DNA of 64,000 nucleotides, taken from Deinococcus detaillensis. Its GTDB lineage: Bacteria; Deinococcota; Deinococci; Deinococcales; Deinococcaceae. Shown here piece by piece: positions 1 through 11,474 of the stretch. Location of the stretch: assembly GCF_007280555.1 (NCBI RefSeq), contig NZ_VKDB01000004.1, positions 124,001 through 188,000 on the forward strand. The letters are read 5' to 3'. How positions within the stretch are numbered: the stretch's first letter is position 1; the number at the start of each line of letters is the position of its first letter. The translations under genes and the position numbers were made by a program. The notes under the pieces were generated by a model. The model searched no databases. It was given only the letters and a program-made list of their open reading frames with translations, and was not told the origin of the DNA.

Positions 1-70
1 ACGTTACCCAAGCACCAAAGGAAAGTTCACTGACCTGCAAACCAGACTGGCCCAATCGACGATATTCCAT
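1..70 (-). CDS. Aldo/keto reductase, 5' fragment cut by window edge
   Basis: Only the first 23 codons are inside the window; the gene continues beyond base 1. They read [16 protein letters not shown] and then SFGAWVT, which is the typical opening of the Kv-beta-like (AKR6/AKR7-type) NADPH-dependent aldo/keto reductases. The first beta-hairpin ([16 protein letters not shown]) is characteristic of that family. A ribosome binding site GAGGTG lies 5 bases before the ATG. Substrate and cofactor cannot be judged from this fragment. Identification rests on N-terminal pattern only, but the match of start, ribosome binding site and motif is good. Confidence 0.72.
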   Translation of the reverse strand, partial: MEYRRLGQSGLQVSELSFGAWVT

Positions 71-253
71 AGTTGCACCTCGTTTTACACCCTAAGCCAA
101 AACAGCACATCTGTTCTTAAGCTCAGGTTTAATATTCCCCCGCGCTTCAGGCCCGCTCGGAGCGCTCCGCCACGCCCTTATGCCACCGAGCAGCTGACCG
201 GTCTACCCTCCCTCGGGGGCGCTCATCACCTGCTTTCACACAAGGCGCATATG
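71..253. other. Intergenic region upstream of the aldo/keto reductase
   Basis: No gene seen. It contains a 12-base palindrome CGGAGCGCTCCG at 158-169 and the presumed promoter of the aldo/keto reductase on the minus strand. I could not assign a convincing -35/-10 pair, and no tRNA cloverleaf was recognised. Confidence 0.4.
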
Positions 254-281
254 AAAAAGCCGGAGCATCACGCCCCGGCTT
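254..281 (-). terminator. Intrinsic terminator of groES-groEL
   Basis: On the minus strand a stem AAGCCGG / CCGGCTT with a 10-12 base loop is followed directly by a T-run (TTTTTC). It sits 20-47 bases after the groEL stop codon. Confidence 0.8.
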
Positions 282-300
282 CCTCTTGAACGTACTGGGT

Positions 301-1959
<1,659 letters not shown>

Positions 1960-2024
1960 TCAAAAAGCGGTAGAGAGATTTACGGAGTTGAGATTGGCAG
2001 TGGTAATTGGGCAGGAGAAGCTGC

Positions 2025-2312
2025 TCAGCCTTCGATGGCGAGCAAATCGCGCTCACTGAAAAGGCTGTACTCTTTGCCGTCCAGCGTCACTTCGGTGCCG
2101 CCGTACTTGGCAAAGTGGACGGTGTCGCCCACGGAGACTTCCACGGCAACTTTGGTGCCGTTGTCGAGCGTTTTACCGCTGCCGACGGCGATGACTTTGC
2201 CGCGCTGGCTCTTTTGCTTGGCGGTATCCGGCACGAACAGCCCACCGGCAGTCTTTTGCTCAGTTTCTTCAATAACTTCCACGAGAACACGGTCACCTAA
2301 AGGTTTCAACAT
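2025..2312 (-). CDS. groES: Co-chaperonin GroES (Hsp10)
   Basis: Seven-subunit lid of the GroEL chamber, 95 residues, the normal size. It begins [13 protein letters not shown] and contains the mobile-loop region [12 protein letters not shown], both typical. The start at 2312 is chosen because GGAGGAAC lies directly upstream; an in-frame upstream ATG would add 17 residues with no family similarity. First gene of the groES-groEL operon. Confidence 0.97.
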   Translation of the reverse strand: MLKPLGDRVLVEVIEETEQKTAGGLFVPDTAKQKSQRGKVIAVGSGKTLDNGTKVAVEVSVGDTVHFAKYGGTEVTLDGKEYSLFSERDLLAIEG

Positions 2313-2474
2313 AGAGTTCCTCCAAAAATTGATGTGATGTGCAGCGCCGAAACTTGGGCGCAAAGTTGCTCTCCGCTCAAAAGCTGACCAAGCGGCTTTT
2401 ATGAAGCACTCTTCACCAAAATTTTAAGTGGGATACACGACTTTTGCCGTCCCAGCGCTCATCCGACGTAAGTG

Positions 2475-2504
2475 ACGTTACCACCAGACTCAGCCAAGTG
2501 TCAA
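2475..2504 (-). promoter_or_regulatory. Candidate groES promoter
   Basis: On the minus strand a perfect -35 TTGACA (bases 2499-2504) is followed after 18 bases by TAACGT (2475-2480). Just downstream ACGT occurs twice five bases apart (ACGT-N5-ACGT), a small symmetric element. I looked for the HrcA/CIRCE operator (TTAGCACTC-N9-GAGTGCTAA) and do not see it, so the heat-shock control mode is not evident. Confidence 0.5.
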
Positions 2505-2581
2505 CCTCGGCAGTGCGGGAATCTGAGTGAGAAACGCTCAAGTTGCGGCTGGCGGGCCTTAAAAGCTCTGTACATAGGTGA

Positions 2582-2610
2582 TTGACAACAACGTTAAACA
2601 TATATATGTT
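2582..2610 (+). promoter_or_regulatory. Promoter of the GGDEF-RHH operon
   Basis: Perfect -35 TTGACA at 2582-2587, 17-base spacer, -10 TATGTT at 2605-2610. The -10 lies inside a perfect palindrome (2597-2610). Confidence 0.65.
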
Positions 2611-2624
2611 ATAGAGACATATGT
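2597..2624. promoter_or_regulatory. Two perfect AT-rich palindromes, candidate operator
   Basis: AACATATATATGTT (2597-2610) is a 14-base perfect palindrome covering the -10 element, and ACATATGT (2617-2624) is an 8-base perfect palindrome at the expected transcription start. Both share the half-site ACATA/TATGT, with centres 17 bases apart. Paired short palindromes over a promoter are typical operators of ribbon-helix-helix repressors, and the first gene of the operon carries such a domain. Autoregulation is inferred, not shown. Confidence 0.5.
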
Positions 2625-2641
2625 AAAACGGAGGTACCTTT

Positions 2642-3247
2642 ATGGCCCGCCCACCGATCCTCAACCGCAGCGAATTTGAAAAGACCATGCAGCAGCTTTC
2701 CGGCGTACCGCTGACGCTCGGCCTACTCGACATCGACCACTTCAAACAACTCAACGATTCGCTGGGTCATGCTGAAGGCGACAGGGTGCTGCGGCAAGTC
2801 GAGCGCTTGCTGTCGGGCAGCATTCCGGCAGGCAGTTCGGTGGCGCGGCTGGGCGGCGACGAGTACGCCATCATCTTGCCGGAAAGCGCCAGTGAAACCG
2901 CCCTGATTTTATTTGACGAGATCATCAAGCACTTTCAGATCAACCGCGAAAGCGAGTGGCCGCGCAGTCTCAGCTTGTCCGTCGGCATTGCTTCGCGCCC
3001 GGCGCACGCCGAGAGCAGCTCCGACTTGCAGCGGGCCGCCGACGAAGCGCTGCTGCGGGCCAAGCGCGAGGGGCGCGGGCGGGCCTGCATTTACGTGGAC
3101 TCCAAGATGGTTCTCAAAAGCAACTACTATCCCAAAAGCCAACTGGAACGCCTCGCCAAGCTGGCGTCCGCCCACAGCCGCACCGAGGCGAGCTTGCTGC
3201 GTGAAGCGCTCGATGATTTGATCGAGAAGAACCGGGGAGCGCTGTGA
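2642..3247 (+). CDS. GGDEF diguanylate cyclase fused to a C-terminal ribbon-helix-helix-like domain
   Basis: A 201-residue protein with no signal peptide, membrane segment or sensor domain. Residues about 20-165 are a GGDEF domain: [19 protein letters not shown], then RLGGDEY at the active site (an accepted GGDEF variant), then SVGIA and the [14 protein letters not shown] helix. This predicts c-di-GMP synthesis from GTP. No RxxD inhibitory site is seen ahead of the GGDEY. The last about 45 residues (a strand near YYP, then helices LERLAKLAS and [14 protein letters not shown]) resemble a CopG-type ribbon-helix-helix DNA-binding fold. It is the first gene of a four-gene operon, overlapping the next by GTGA. 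GGAGGT lies 6 bases before the ATG. The RHH assignment is by pattern and less certain than GGDEF. Confidence 0.85.
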   Translation: MARPPILNRSEFEKTMQQLSGVPLTLGLLDIDHFKQLNDSLGHAEGDRVLRQVERLLSGSIPAGSSVARLGGDEYAIILPESASETALILFDEIIKHFQINRESEWPRSLSLSVGIASRPAHAESSSDLQRAADEALLRAKREGRGRACIYVDSKMVLKSNYYPKSQLERLAKLASAHSRTEASLLREALDDLIEKNRGAL

Positions 3248-3864
3248 CGCTGCGGGCGCAACACTGGCAAACCGTTATGCAGGAAGCCTGGGAGGCTTAT
3301 CTGCACGGCTCGTACCCGATTGGCGCGTGTGTAGTGGACGAAAACGGCACGGTGATAGCACGCGGACGCAACCGCTTGGGCGAAGAATGGCGGGTGGACG
3401 GCCTCATTTCCGGGCATCGCCTCGCCCACGCCGAGATCAACGCGCTGCTCAGTCTACCGGAGATGAGCAGCCAAGCCTCGCGCCGCCTGATGCTCATTTC
3501 CAGCGTGGAGCCTTGCCCGATGTGCTTGGGGGCCATGCGAATGCAGCGCATCAACACACTGGCTTACGCCGCTGCCGACGCCTACGCCGGACACACCGAC
3601 GCACTGAGCAGCACCTTTTATTTCAGCCAAAAGGCCACCGAAGTTCACCGCGCTCCGCCTGAAGTCGAACAGTTCTGCGCCGTGCTGCTGCTGACTTTCT
3701 TTTTGGAGGGCGAGATGCCCAGAGAGCACGGTTTCTTCAAAGTCAACCAAGAAAAACAGCCGGAGCATTTTGGACGGGCGCTGAAGCTGCATCAGGACGG
3801 CACGTTAGAGCGGTTATGGCAACAGCAATCCGACTTGGCAACAGCTCTGGAAGCGCTGGCGTGA
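3244..3864 (+). CDS. Nucleoside/nucleotide deaminase-like protein, first tandem copy
   Basis: Cytidine/deoxycytidylate deaminase superfamily member, 206 residues, predicted zinc hydrolase. The zinc/catalytic motifs are HAE at residues 62-64 and PCPMC at 90-94, the spacing expected of tRNA adenosine deaminase/guanine deaminase-type enzymes. The C-terminal about 80 residues extend beyond the minimal TadA/CodA core. The substrate is unknown; the general family is clear, but TadA itself is usually shorter and conserved differently. Start is GTG, overlapping the stop of the GGDEF gene by 4 bases, and its own stop overlaps the start of the paralogue by 4 bases, so the three are translationally coupled. 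Confidence 0.85.
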   Translation: MTLRAQHWQTVMQEAWEAYLHGSYPIGACVVDENGTVIARGRNRLGEEWRVDGLISGHRLAHAEINALLSLPEMSSQASRRLMLISSVEPCPMCLGAMRMQRINTLAYAAADAYAGHTDALSSTFYFSQKATEVHRAPPEVEQFCAVLLLTFFLEGEMPREHGFFKVNQEKQPEHFGRALKLHQDGTLERLWQQQSDLATALEALA

Positions 3865-4490
3865 GCGCTTACAGCGATTTGTCCCCCGGCTGGCAAGCGG
3901 CTTGGACGCAGGGCTGGGAAGCCTACCAAACCGGCAACAAGGCCATCGGTGCGGCCATTATCAACTCGGCGGGCGAGGTGCTGGCGGTGGGCCGCAACCG
4001 CACACGGGCAGCGCGGCAGGTCAACGGCTTGATTTCAGGCTTTGATCTGGCCCACGCCGAGGTCAACGCCCTGCTCAGTCTGCCCAAAGTCAGCCGCGAG
4101 GAAGGCCTCACCCTGACGCTGCTGACCACCATAGAGCCTTGCCCGCAGTGCGCCGGAACACTCGTGATGAGCCAGGTCAGGCGGCTGAGTTACGCGGCGG
4201 CTGATCCTTGGGCGGGCTGCGTTTCGCTGTTGAGCGAGAATACCTATATGGCCAGCAAGCGCGTCGCCGTGTCGCGTGGGCCGAGCGACCTTACGCGGGC
4301 AGCACAGGTTCTCAATGTGCTGGAAGAACTGGCCGCCGGAACCTTCAGCGGCCCTTTTCGGGAGCGTTTTGAATTGGCGGTGCCGGACGCGGTGCGGGTG
4401 GCCGAGCGACTTCATACGGCGGAAACCGTTTCAAAACTGTGGAGTCCCGAAACGGCTTACCTTCAACTTTTGCAGGGGCTTCAACCATGA
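3861..4490 (+). CDS. Nucleoside/nucleotide deaminase-like protein, second tandem copy
   Basis: Paralogue of the preceding gene, 209 residues. It keeps the zinc/catalytic motifs HAE (residues 65-67) and PCPQC (93-97), with the shared segments [26 protein letters not shown] and LLSLPKVS aligning to the first copy. I chose GTG at 3861 because it overlaps the upstream stop in the GTGA arrangement used throughout this operon; an upstream ATG at 3816 would overlap the previous gene by 49 bases. The copies differ enough in the PCPxC loop and C-terminal half to suggest different substrates or a heteromeric partnership, which is an inference. Confidence 0.83.
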   Translation: MSAYSDLSPGWQAAWTQGWEAYQTGNKAIGAAIINSAGEVLAVGRNRTRAARQVNGLISGFDLAHAEVNALLSLPKVSREEGLTLTLLTTIEPCPQCAGTLVMSQVRRLSYAAADPWAGCVSLLSENTYMASKRVAVSRGPSDLTRAAQVLNVLEELAAGTFSGPFRERFELAVPDAVRVAERLHTAETVSKLWSPETAYLQLLQGLQP

Positions 4491-5098
4491 CCAGCCACCT
4501 TCAGTTGACCCTCCTGCGACATGGCCGCAGCCGCGCAGACGACGAAAATGTACATGAAGGCCGCTACGACTCACCACTGATCGGAGCGGGGCGGGCGCAG
4601 GCGCACAAGCTGGCCGCCTACTGGCAAGCCAACCCGCCGCAGTTTGAAGCAGCAGTCTGTTCCAGCCTCAGCCGCGCCCATGAAACGGCTCAGATCGTGT
4701 GCGGGCCGCTGGGTCTGACGCCGCGAGTCAGTGACCTCTGGCGCGAATGGGACAACGGGCCACTGGCCGGAATGAAGCATGAGGAAGCCGAGCAACGCTA
4801 TCCCGTTCCCGCTTTTCGTCACGACCTCTTCCCTTTTACCGCTGACGGCGGTGAGTCGCAGGCCCAAATCCGGGCAAGGGCGCTGACGGCGCTGCATGAG
4901 CTGTGGGCCATGCCATTGTCAAACATATTGATCGTCTCGCATGGCGGCTTTCTCAATTCGGTGCTGCGCGAGCTGGTTGGCTCAAATCACGCTTGGTTCG
5001 AGTTTGGCGACACCGGATTTTCCCGCCTGCGCCTCTCGCGGGAAAGCCACACGGTGAGAGTGCTGAGTGTCAACGAACAGCCGCACATCGCACATTAG
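4487..5098 (+). CDS. Histidine phosphatase family protein (phosphoglycerate mutase-like)
   Basis: A 203-residue cytosolic member of the histidine phosphatase superfamily. The catalytic RHG is at residues 11-13 (TLLRHGRS), the phosphate-pocket arginine follows in [11 protein letters not shown], the acid/base region is [10 protein letters not shown], and the second catalytic histidine is in IVSHGGF. The ATG at 4487 overlaps the upstream stop (ATGA). Natural substrate unknown; its place behind two nucleoside deaminases suggests a nucleotide or small phosphoester, by context only. Its stop codon overlaps the stop of the convergent NTF2-like gene (TTAG), leaving no room for a terminator between them. 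Confidence 0.88.
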   Translation: MTSHLQLTLLRHGRSRADDENVHEGRYDSPLIGAGRAQAHKLAAYWQANPPQFEAAVCSSLSRAHETAQIVCGPLGLTPRVSDLWREWDNGPLAGMKHEEAEQRYPVPAFRHDLFPFTADGGESQAQIRARALTALHELWAMPLSNILIVSHGGFLNSVLRELVGSNHAWFEFGDTGFSRLRLSRESHTVRVLSVNEQPHIAH

Positions 5099-5562
5099 CG
5101 GCGGTTGAGCTGACTCTTTGCCCGTTGCCGCTGCAAGGCGTTGACCAGACGGGTGATGACCAGCACTGCGCCCGCTATGCCGTGTGGCCCGTACGGTTCA
5201 TAAGCTTGCAGGCGGGTGATTTTGCCGGCGTGCGTCTCCACCGCGAACATTTGCGGAAAGCGCAGGTGCATCCCCACTTTTAAAATATGGTGGGTGGCGA
5301 CCTCCACGGCGGCGCTGTGGCCGTCTTGGGCGAAGTAGATCTGCTCAATAGGAAAGCCAAATTGCCGCATACTCCCGAACCCCCAGCGCAGCCCCGCTTC
5401 GATTTCGGCTTTGCCGCGCATGGTTGGGTTGGGATAGTGCGGATCGGCCATCACAGCGTCATCTGCAAACATTGTTAAGATCGCTTGCAAGTCTTTACGC
5501 TCAACTGCACCAAACATCTGCCGAATTGAGCGCTCTAGCTCAGGAGAGCTGGAAAGAGTCAT
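5095..5562 (-). CDS. NTF2-like / SnoaL-like protein
   Basis: A 155-residue single-domain protein with the cone-shaped alpha+beta barrel pattern of the NTF2/SnoaL family: an N-terminal helix [19 protein letters not shown], then [27 protein letters not shown]. These folds bind or isomerise small hydrophobic ligands, but the family does not fix a function. The C-terminus (residues 130-155) adds a hydrophobic stretch and a basic tail. No SD is obvious; the minus strand has TAGAAT five bases before the ATG, suggesting a leaderless message. Confidence 0.75.
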   Translation of the reverse strand: MTLSSSPELERSIRQMFGAVERKDLQAILTMFADDAVMADPHYPNPTMRGKAEIEAGLRWGFGSMRQFGFPIEQIYFAQDGHSAAVEVATHHILKVGMHLRFPQMFAVETHAGKITRLQAYEPYGPHGIAGAVLVITRLVNALQRQRAKSQLNRR

Positions 5563-5567
5563 TCTTA

Positions 5568-5573
5568 ATTCTA
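5568..5573 (-). promoter_or_regulatory. -10 element of leaderless NTF2-like gene
   Basis: TAGAAT on the minus strand, 5 bases before the ATG at 5562; no ribosome binding site is present. Confidence 0.45.
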
Positions 5574-5615
5574 CAGCTGAAAATGCTACGGCCCATCCCT
5601 GCTGTTAAGAGCCGC

Positions 5616-6050
5616 TCAGCTCAAGCGGCAAGTCATCAGCACTTCGTAGTTGTTCACGCCCGCCTTCTGCCGCCCCACGAACTGCTGACCACTCAATACG
5701 CCCGATAAAGTGCTTTGCGAGTTGGAGAAATAGCCCAGCCGCGCTTTCTTAAAAATCAAATCCACGCCCCCATAACTCTCGGTGTGGTCGCTGACATTTA
5801 GAATCAGGTTGAAGTTGGGGCCGTCCGCGATCCGCCGCCCGTAGACCCAGAACGATTTATCACCCGCTTCCGTCAGCACGCCCGCGATTTCGCTCGTTTG
5901 CGGATCAACATTGGCCGAAAATTTGAACGTCACCTGAGTCAGAGTGCCGGAGCGCATGCCAATGCAGTTGATGGCCGCCGGGCCGCTGCTCAGGCGAGGA
6001 GCGCAGGACGCGAGGGTGAGGATCAGAGCCACCGAGAGCAACCGTTTCAT
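5616..6050 (-). CDS. Putative lipoprotein, function unknown
   Basis: A 144-residue protein starting MKRLLSVALILTLASCAP: a short signal peptide with lipobox LASC, so Cys16 is the predicted lipidated residue and the mature protein is membrane-anchored on the outside. The mature part is about 129 residues, rich in beta-strand pattern (TQVTFKFSANVDP, SFWVYGRRI, LGYFSNSQSTLSGVLSGQ), with two further cysteines (C29 and one near the C-terminus) that could form a disulfide. No family recognised. It is transcribed divergently from the photolyase. TAGAAT lies 7 bases before the ATG, so it is probably leaderless. Confidence 0.72.
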   Translation of the reverse strand: MKRLLSVALILTLASCAPRLSSGPAAINCIGMRSGTLTQVTFKFSANVDPQTSEIAGVLTEAGDKSFWVYGRRIADGPNFNLILNVSDHTESYGGVDLIFKKARLGYFSNSQSTLSGVLSGQQFVGRQKAGVNNYEVLMTCRLS

Positions 6051-6057
6051 TGAACGG

Positions 6058-6063
6058 ATTCTA
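6058..6063 (-). promoter_or_regulatory. -10 element of leaderless lipoprotein gene
   Basis: TAGAAT on the minus strand, 7 bases before the ATG at 6050, with no ribosome binding site between. Confidence 0.55.
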
Positions 6064-6128
6064 AATCAGAACCTGAGATCAGAGCGCTGGCCTACGTTTG
6101 CCGCCTGAGCGGCCCGCTAGAAAGAAGC

Positions 6129-7463
6129 ATGATTCATCAGCAGCGCCTTCAAACCCTCAAAGCAGGTGCGCCCGGCGGCGGCCAGTATGTTCTGTACTGG
6201 ATGCAGGCCTCGGTGCGGACGACGTTTAATCACGCACTGGAATACGCCATCGAGCAGGCCAACGAACTGGAGCAGCCGCTGATCGTGGCTTTCGGTCTGA
6301 CGCCCAGTTATCCGGAAGCCAACCAGCGCAGCTATTTGTTCTTGCTGGAAGGACTGCGCGACGTGCAGCGCAACTTGGAGCAGCGCAAAATCGGCTTTGT
6401 GATGAAATTCGGCCATCCGCCCGAAGAGATACTCAAGCTGGCTCAGCAGGCCAGTTTGGTCATTACCGACCGGGCGTACCTGCGCCCCTCCCGCGACTGG
6501 CGCACCTGGCTGGCTGATCAATTGAAAGTGCCGCTGATTCAGGTAGAGAGCGACGCGGTGGTGCCGATTGAAACCACCTCTGGCAAGCAGGAATGGGCCG
6601 CCCGCACCATCCGCCCCAAGCTCCACAAATTGATGGACAATTTTCTGGTGCCGCTGGAACCGCGCACCATCAAAGTGCCGTCGCTGGGCCTGCTCAGCAG
6701 TGTGGACGTGAGCGACCCGCAACAGGTTTTGGCTGGGCTGAACATTGACCGCAGCGTGCTGCCCGGCGAGGAAAGCGGCGGTGAGGACGCGGCCCAAGCG
6801 CGGCTGACACAGTTCATCACAGGCGGCTTGCAACACTACGACGAGCGCCGCAACAACCCCTTGGTAGACGGCGCGTCCAGACTCTCGGCTTACTTGCACT
6901 TCGGCCACCTCTCCCCCATCGACGCGGTGCTGCGGGCCCGTGAGCAGGGTGGCGCGGGCTTGGACGCCTTCGTGGAGGAGTTGGTGGTGAGGCGCGAGCT
7001 GAGTTTCAATCTGTGCTTTTACAACCCGCAGTATGACCAGTACGCCGGATTGCCCGATTGGTGCCGCAAAACGCTGGCCGAACAAGAAGGCGACGAGCGC
7101 GAGTACCTTTACACCCGCGACGAGCTGGAGACCGCCGAAACCCACGACCCGTATTGGAACGCCGCACAGCATCAGATGGTGCGCACGGGCCGGATGCACA
7201 ACTACCTGCGGATGTACTGGGGCAAGAAGGTGCTGGAGTGGTCAGAGACGCCGCAACAAGCCTATGAAGTGCTGGTCTACCTCAACAACAAATACGAAAC
7301 CGATGGCCGCAACGCCAACAGCTACGCAGGAATCAACTGGGTTTTCGGCACCCATGACCGCCCCTGGGCACGCCGCCCCATTTTTGGCACGGTGCGCTAT
7401 ATGGCCGCCAGCGGCCTCAAGCGCAAATTCGACGCCGACGCTTATGCGAAGAAGTGGGCGTGA
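6129..7463 (+). CDS. Deoxyribodipyrimidine photolyase, class II type
   Basis: Light-driven FAD enzyme that splits cyclobutane pyrimidine dimers; 444 residues, the expected length. N-terminal antenna domain begins YVLYWMQASVRTTFNHALEYAI, the opening typical of class II enzymes rather than class I PhrB. Further class II signs are WAARTIRPKLHK (about residue 156), VVRRELSFN, the run ETHDPYWNAAQHQM, RMYWGKKVLEW, and the FAD-domain end THDRPWARRPIFG (about 407). It is a single gene between a divergent lipoprotein gene and the convergent oxidase genes. The ATG has only a weak purine-rich upstream stretch (AGAAAG). No key motif appears lost. Confidence 0.93.
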   Translation: MIHQQRLQTLKAGAPGGGQYVLYWMQASVRTTFNHALEYAIEQANELEQPLIVAFGLTPSYPEANQRSYLFLLEGLRDVQRNLEQRKIGFVMKFGHPPEEILKLAQQASLVITDRAYLRPSRDWRTWLADQLKVPLIQVESDAVVPIETTSGKQEWAARTIRPKLHKLMDNFLVPLEPRTIKVPSLGLLSSVDVSDPQQVLAGLNIDRSVLPGEESGGEDAAQARLTQFITGGLQHYDERRNNPLVDGASRLSAYLHFGHLSPIDAVLRAREQGGAGLDAFVEELVVRRELSFNLCFYNPQYDQYAGLPDWCRKTLAEQEGDEREYLYTRDELETAETHDPYWNAAQHQMVRTGRMHNYLRMYWGKKVLEWSETPQQAYEVLVYLNNKYETDGRNANSYAGINWVFGTHDRPWARRPIFGTVRYMAASGLKRKFDADAYAKKWA

Positions 7464-7566
7464 ATGGCAGCAAACTTAGATCTTGGGTAATCTAACCATT
7501 TTTGGCTTATTTCTAAGCGTCTGTCGTGGTGAAATGAGCAAATCTATTTCAGCCTATCCAACAAAA

Positions 7567-7590
7567 AAGCGGCCCACTCAGGAGCCGCTT
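7567..7590. terminator. Bidirectional terminator between photolyase and ctaD
   Basis: Stem AAGCGGC / GCCGCTT, preceded by an A-run and followed by CTTTTTGTTT, so it works in both directions. Confidence 0.8.
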
Positions 7591-7608
7591 CTTTTTGTTT
7601 CGTTTTCT

Positions 7609-10038
<2,430 letters not shown>

Positions 10039-10040
10039 GC

Positions 10041-11288
10041 TTATTTGCCTCCATTCATGGCCGTGCTGGCCGAAGTGATCGCGTTCACGCTGGACGGAGT
10101 GGGATTTTGCGCGGCGGGAACTGGTGCATCCGGCACCAGCGCCGAAATTTTCATCCAGTAATTGCCTTCAGCCGGAAGCTGCAAGGTCTTGAGATACGCT
10201 TCCAAGTCGGTCAACTCCTGATCGGTGAGGGTGGGGTAGCCTTGGGTCGAGCCGTCGTAATGCGGCATGACGCTGCCGGGTTTGATGCTGCTTGACGCCT
10301 TGATCCACTGGTGAAGGTGGGTATCCACGTCCGCGCCTTCCCAAACGCCCGCGCCGAGGGTGCGCCGCGAACCGAAAAAGCTCAAGTCGGGGCCGGACTG
10401 CCCGGCGGCGGCGGTGCCCTGAACACGGTGGCAGGCCGCGCACGCGCCGGCACCTTCTTTGCCCTGCATAAAGATGGTGTAGCCTGCTGCCGCCGACGTG
10501 CCTGCCGCCGCCACTGGGGCCTTGTAAGCCTGAGCGGCGCTGACAAACTGCTGATACTCGGCTTCCGGCAAAGCGATCACTTTAAAGCGCATGTTGGCGT
10601 GTGAAGCGCCGCACAACACGGTGCAGTTGCCCTGATAAACACCAGCTTTGTCATTGTCGATTTGCCAGGTTTTCTTGACGCTGGGAATGGCGTCGCGCTG
10701 ACCGCCGAGGTTGGGAACCCAGAAACCGTGAATCACGTCGCGTGAAGTGGCGGTCACAGCGATTTTGGTTTTGGACGGCACGATCAGTTCGTTGCCGTTG
10801 GTGACCAAGCCCGTGCCCGCCGCCGCGTCGACTTTGACGTTGGGGTACTCAAAATTCCAGTAAAACTGCGCCGCCACTGCCGTGACCGGATAAGCGCCGG
10901 CGGGCGTGGGATTGAGCCGTGCCATCGCTCGCACCGTGAGCAGCGCCAGCACAATCACGATCACCACAGGAACGGCCACCAGCGTCACTTCGAGGCGGTT
11001 GTTGCCGTGAAACTGCGCGGGGGCCGCGTCGTTTTTGTCTTCGCGGAACTTTTGGACGGTGTAAAACAGTGCCCACGACACGCCGACGAAAATAATAACC
11101 GAAATGACGATGGCCCAAAGAGCCAGCCAGAACATCTCGCGGTTGTAGCCCGAGGACAAATCGCCAATCGAGAGCGATTGGTTAACCTGCTGCCCCAAGG
11201 CCGAGCTGGAAAGCAGGGCCAAACCAAGAGCAGTCTTGGCTGCGCGGCTGGGCCGCCAAGCGGCACGGCAAAATAAGCTATTCAACAT
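10041..11288 (-). CDS. ctaC: Cytochrome c oxidase subunit II with fused cytochrome c domain
   Basis: CuA-bearing electron entry subunit of the caa3 oxidase, about 415 residues. After a signal/membrane segment and a second transmembrane helix (about 38-60), the cupredoxin domain carries the CuA ligands in [14 protein letters not shown] (about 220-233). A C-terminal class I cytochrome c domain follows, with heme motif CAACH at about 281-285 and a likely axial Met in SVMPHYDGS. Start is ambiguous: GTG 11291, ATG 11288 and TTG 11285 are consecutive codons, and the only SD (AAGGAG) ends just before or inside the GTG, so TTG has the best spacing. I list ATG 11288. Confidence 0.94.
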   Translation of the reverse strand: MLNSLFCRAAWRPSRAAKTALGLALLSSSALGQQVNQSLSIGDLSSGYNREMFWLALWAIVISVIIFVGVSWALFYTVQKFREDKNDAAPAQFHGNNRLEVTLVAVPVVIVIVLALLTVRAMARLNPTPAGAYPVTAVAAQFYWNFEYPNVKVDAAAGTGLVTNGNELIVPSKTKIAVTATSRDVIHGFWVPNLGGQRDAIPSVKKTWQIDNDKAGVYQGNCTVLCGASHANMRFKVIALPEAEYQQFVSAAQAYKAPVAAAGTSAAAGYTIFMQGKEGAGACAACHRVQGTAAAGQSGPDLSFFGSRRTLGAGVWEGADVDTHLHQWIKASSSIKPGSVMPHYDGSTQGYPTLTDQELTDLEAYLKTLQLPAEGNYWMKISALVPDAPVPAAQNPTPSSVNAITSASTAMNGGK

Positions 11289-11307
11289 CACTCCTTGTCA
11301 TAGATGC

Positions 11308-11313
11308 AGTTTA
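11308..11313 (-). promoter_or_regulatory. Candidate -10 of the ctaC-ctaD operon
   Basis: TAAACT on the minus strand. Six bases later an ATG opens an 8-codon reading frame (11278-11301) that overlaps the ctaC start and contains its AAGGAG. Confidence 0.4.
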
Positions 11314-11474
11314 GGGGGTTTTGAACGTGAGCGGTAAGCCTTGGCCCGTGAGCCGGGGGCGAAGTGGGGTAAAGCCTGCCGAACCTGAACTGCCGAACTC
11401 AAAGCTGCTTCCGGCTTCCAGCATAAAACTTTTTGGGGCAGTGCCCACGGGAATGTTTTGCAAAAGGCGTTGCC

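Noticed and set aside
1..300. Possible tRNA near the left edge
   Set aside because: Palindromic GC-rich pieces (e.g. CGGAGCGCTCCG) suggest structure, but no acceptor stem, TPsiC loop or CCA end was found; the edge bases code the aldo/keto reductase start.
2364..2474. CIRCE heat-shock operator ahead of groES
   Set aside because: Only GCACTC-like pieces are present; the inverted TTAGCACTC-N9-GAGTGCTAA is not.
3816..3860. Upstream extension of the second deaminase to ATG 3816
   Set aside because: It would overlap the first deaminase by 49 bases; the GTG at 3861 gives the 4-base coupling used by every other gene in this operon.
6117..7199. 360-codon open frame antisense to the photolyase gene
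   Set aside because: Low-complexity, His/Gln-rich shadow with no ribosome binding site; the plus strand carries a clear enzyme.
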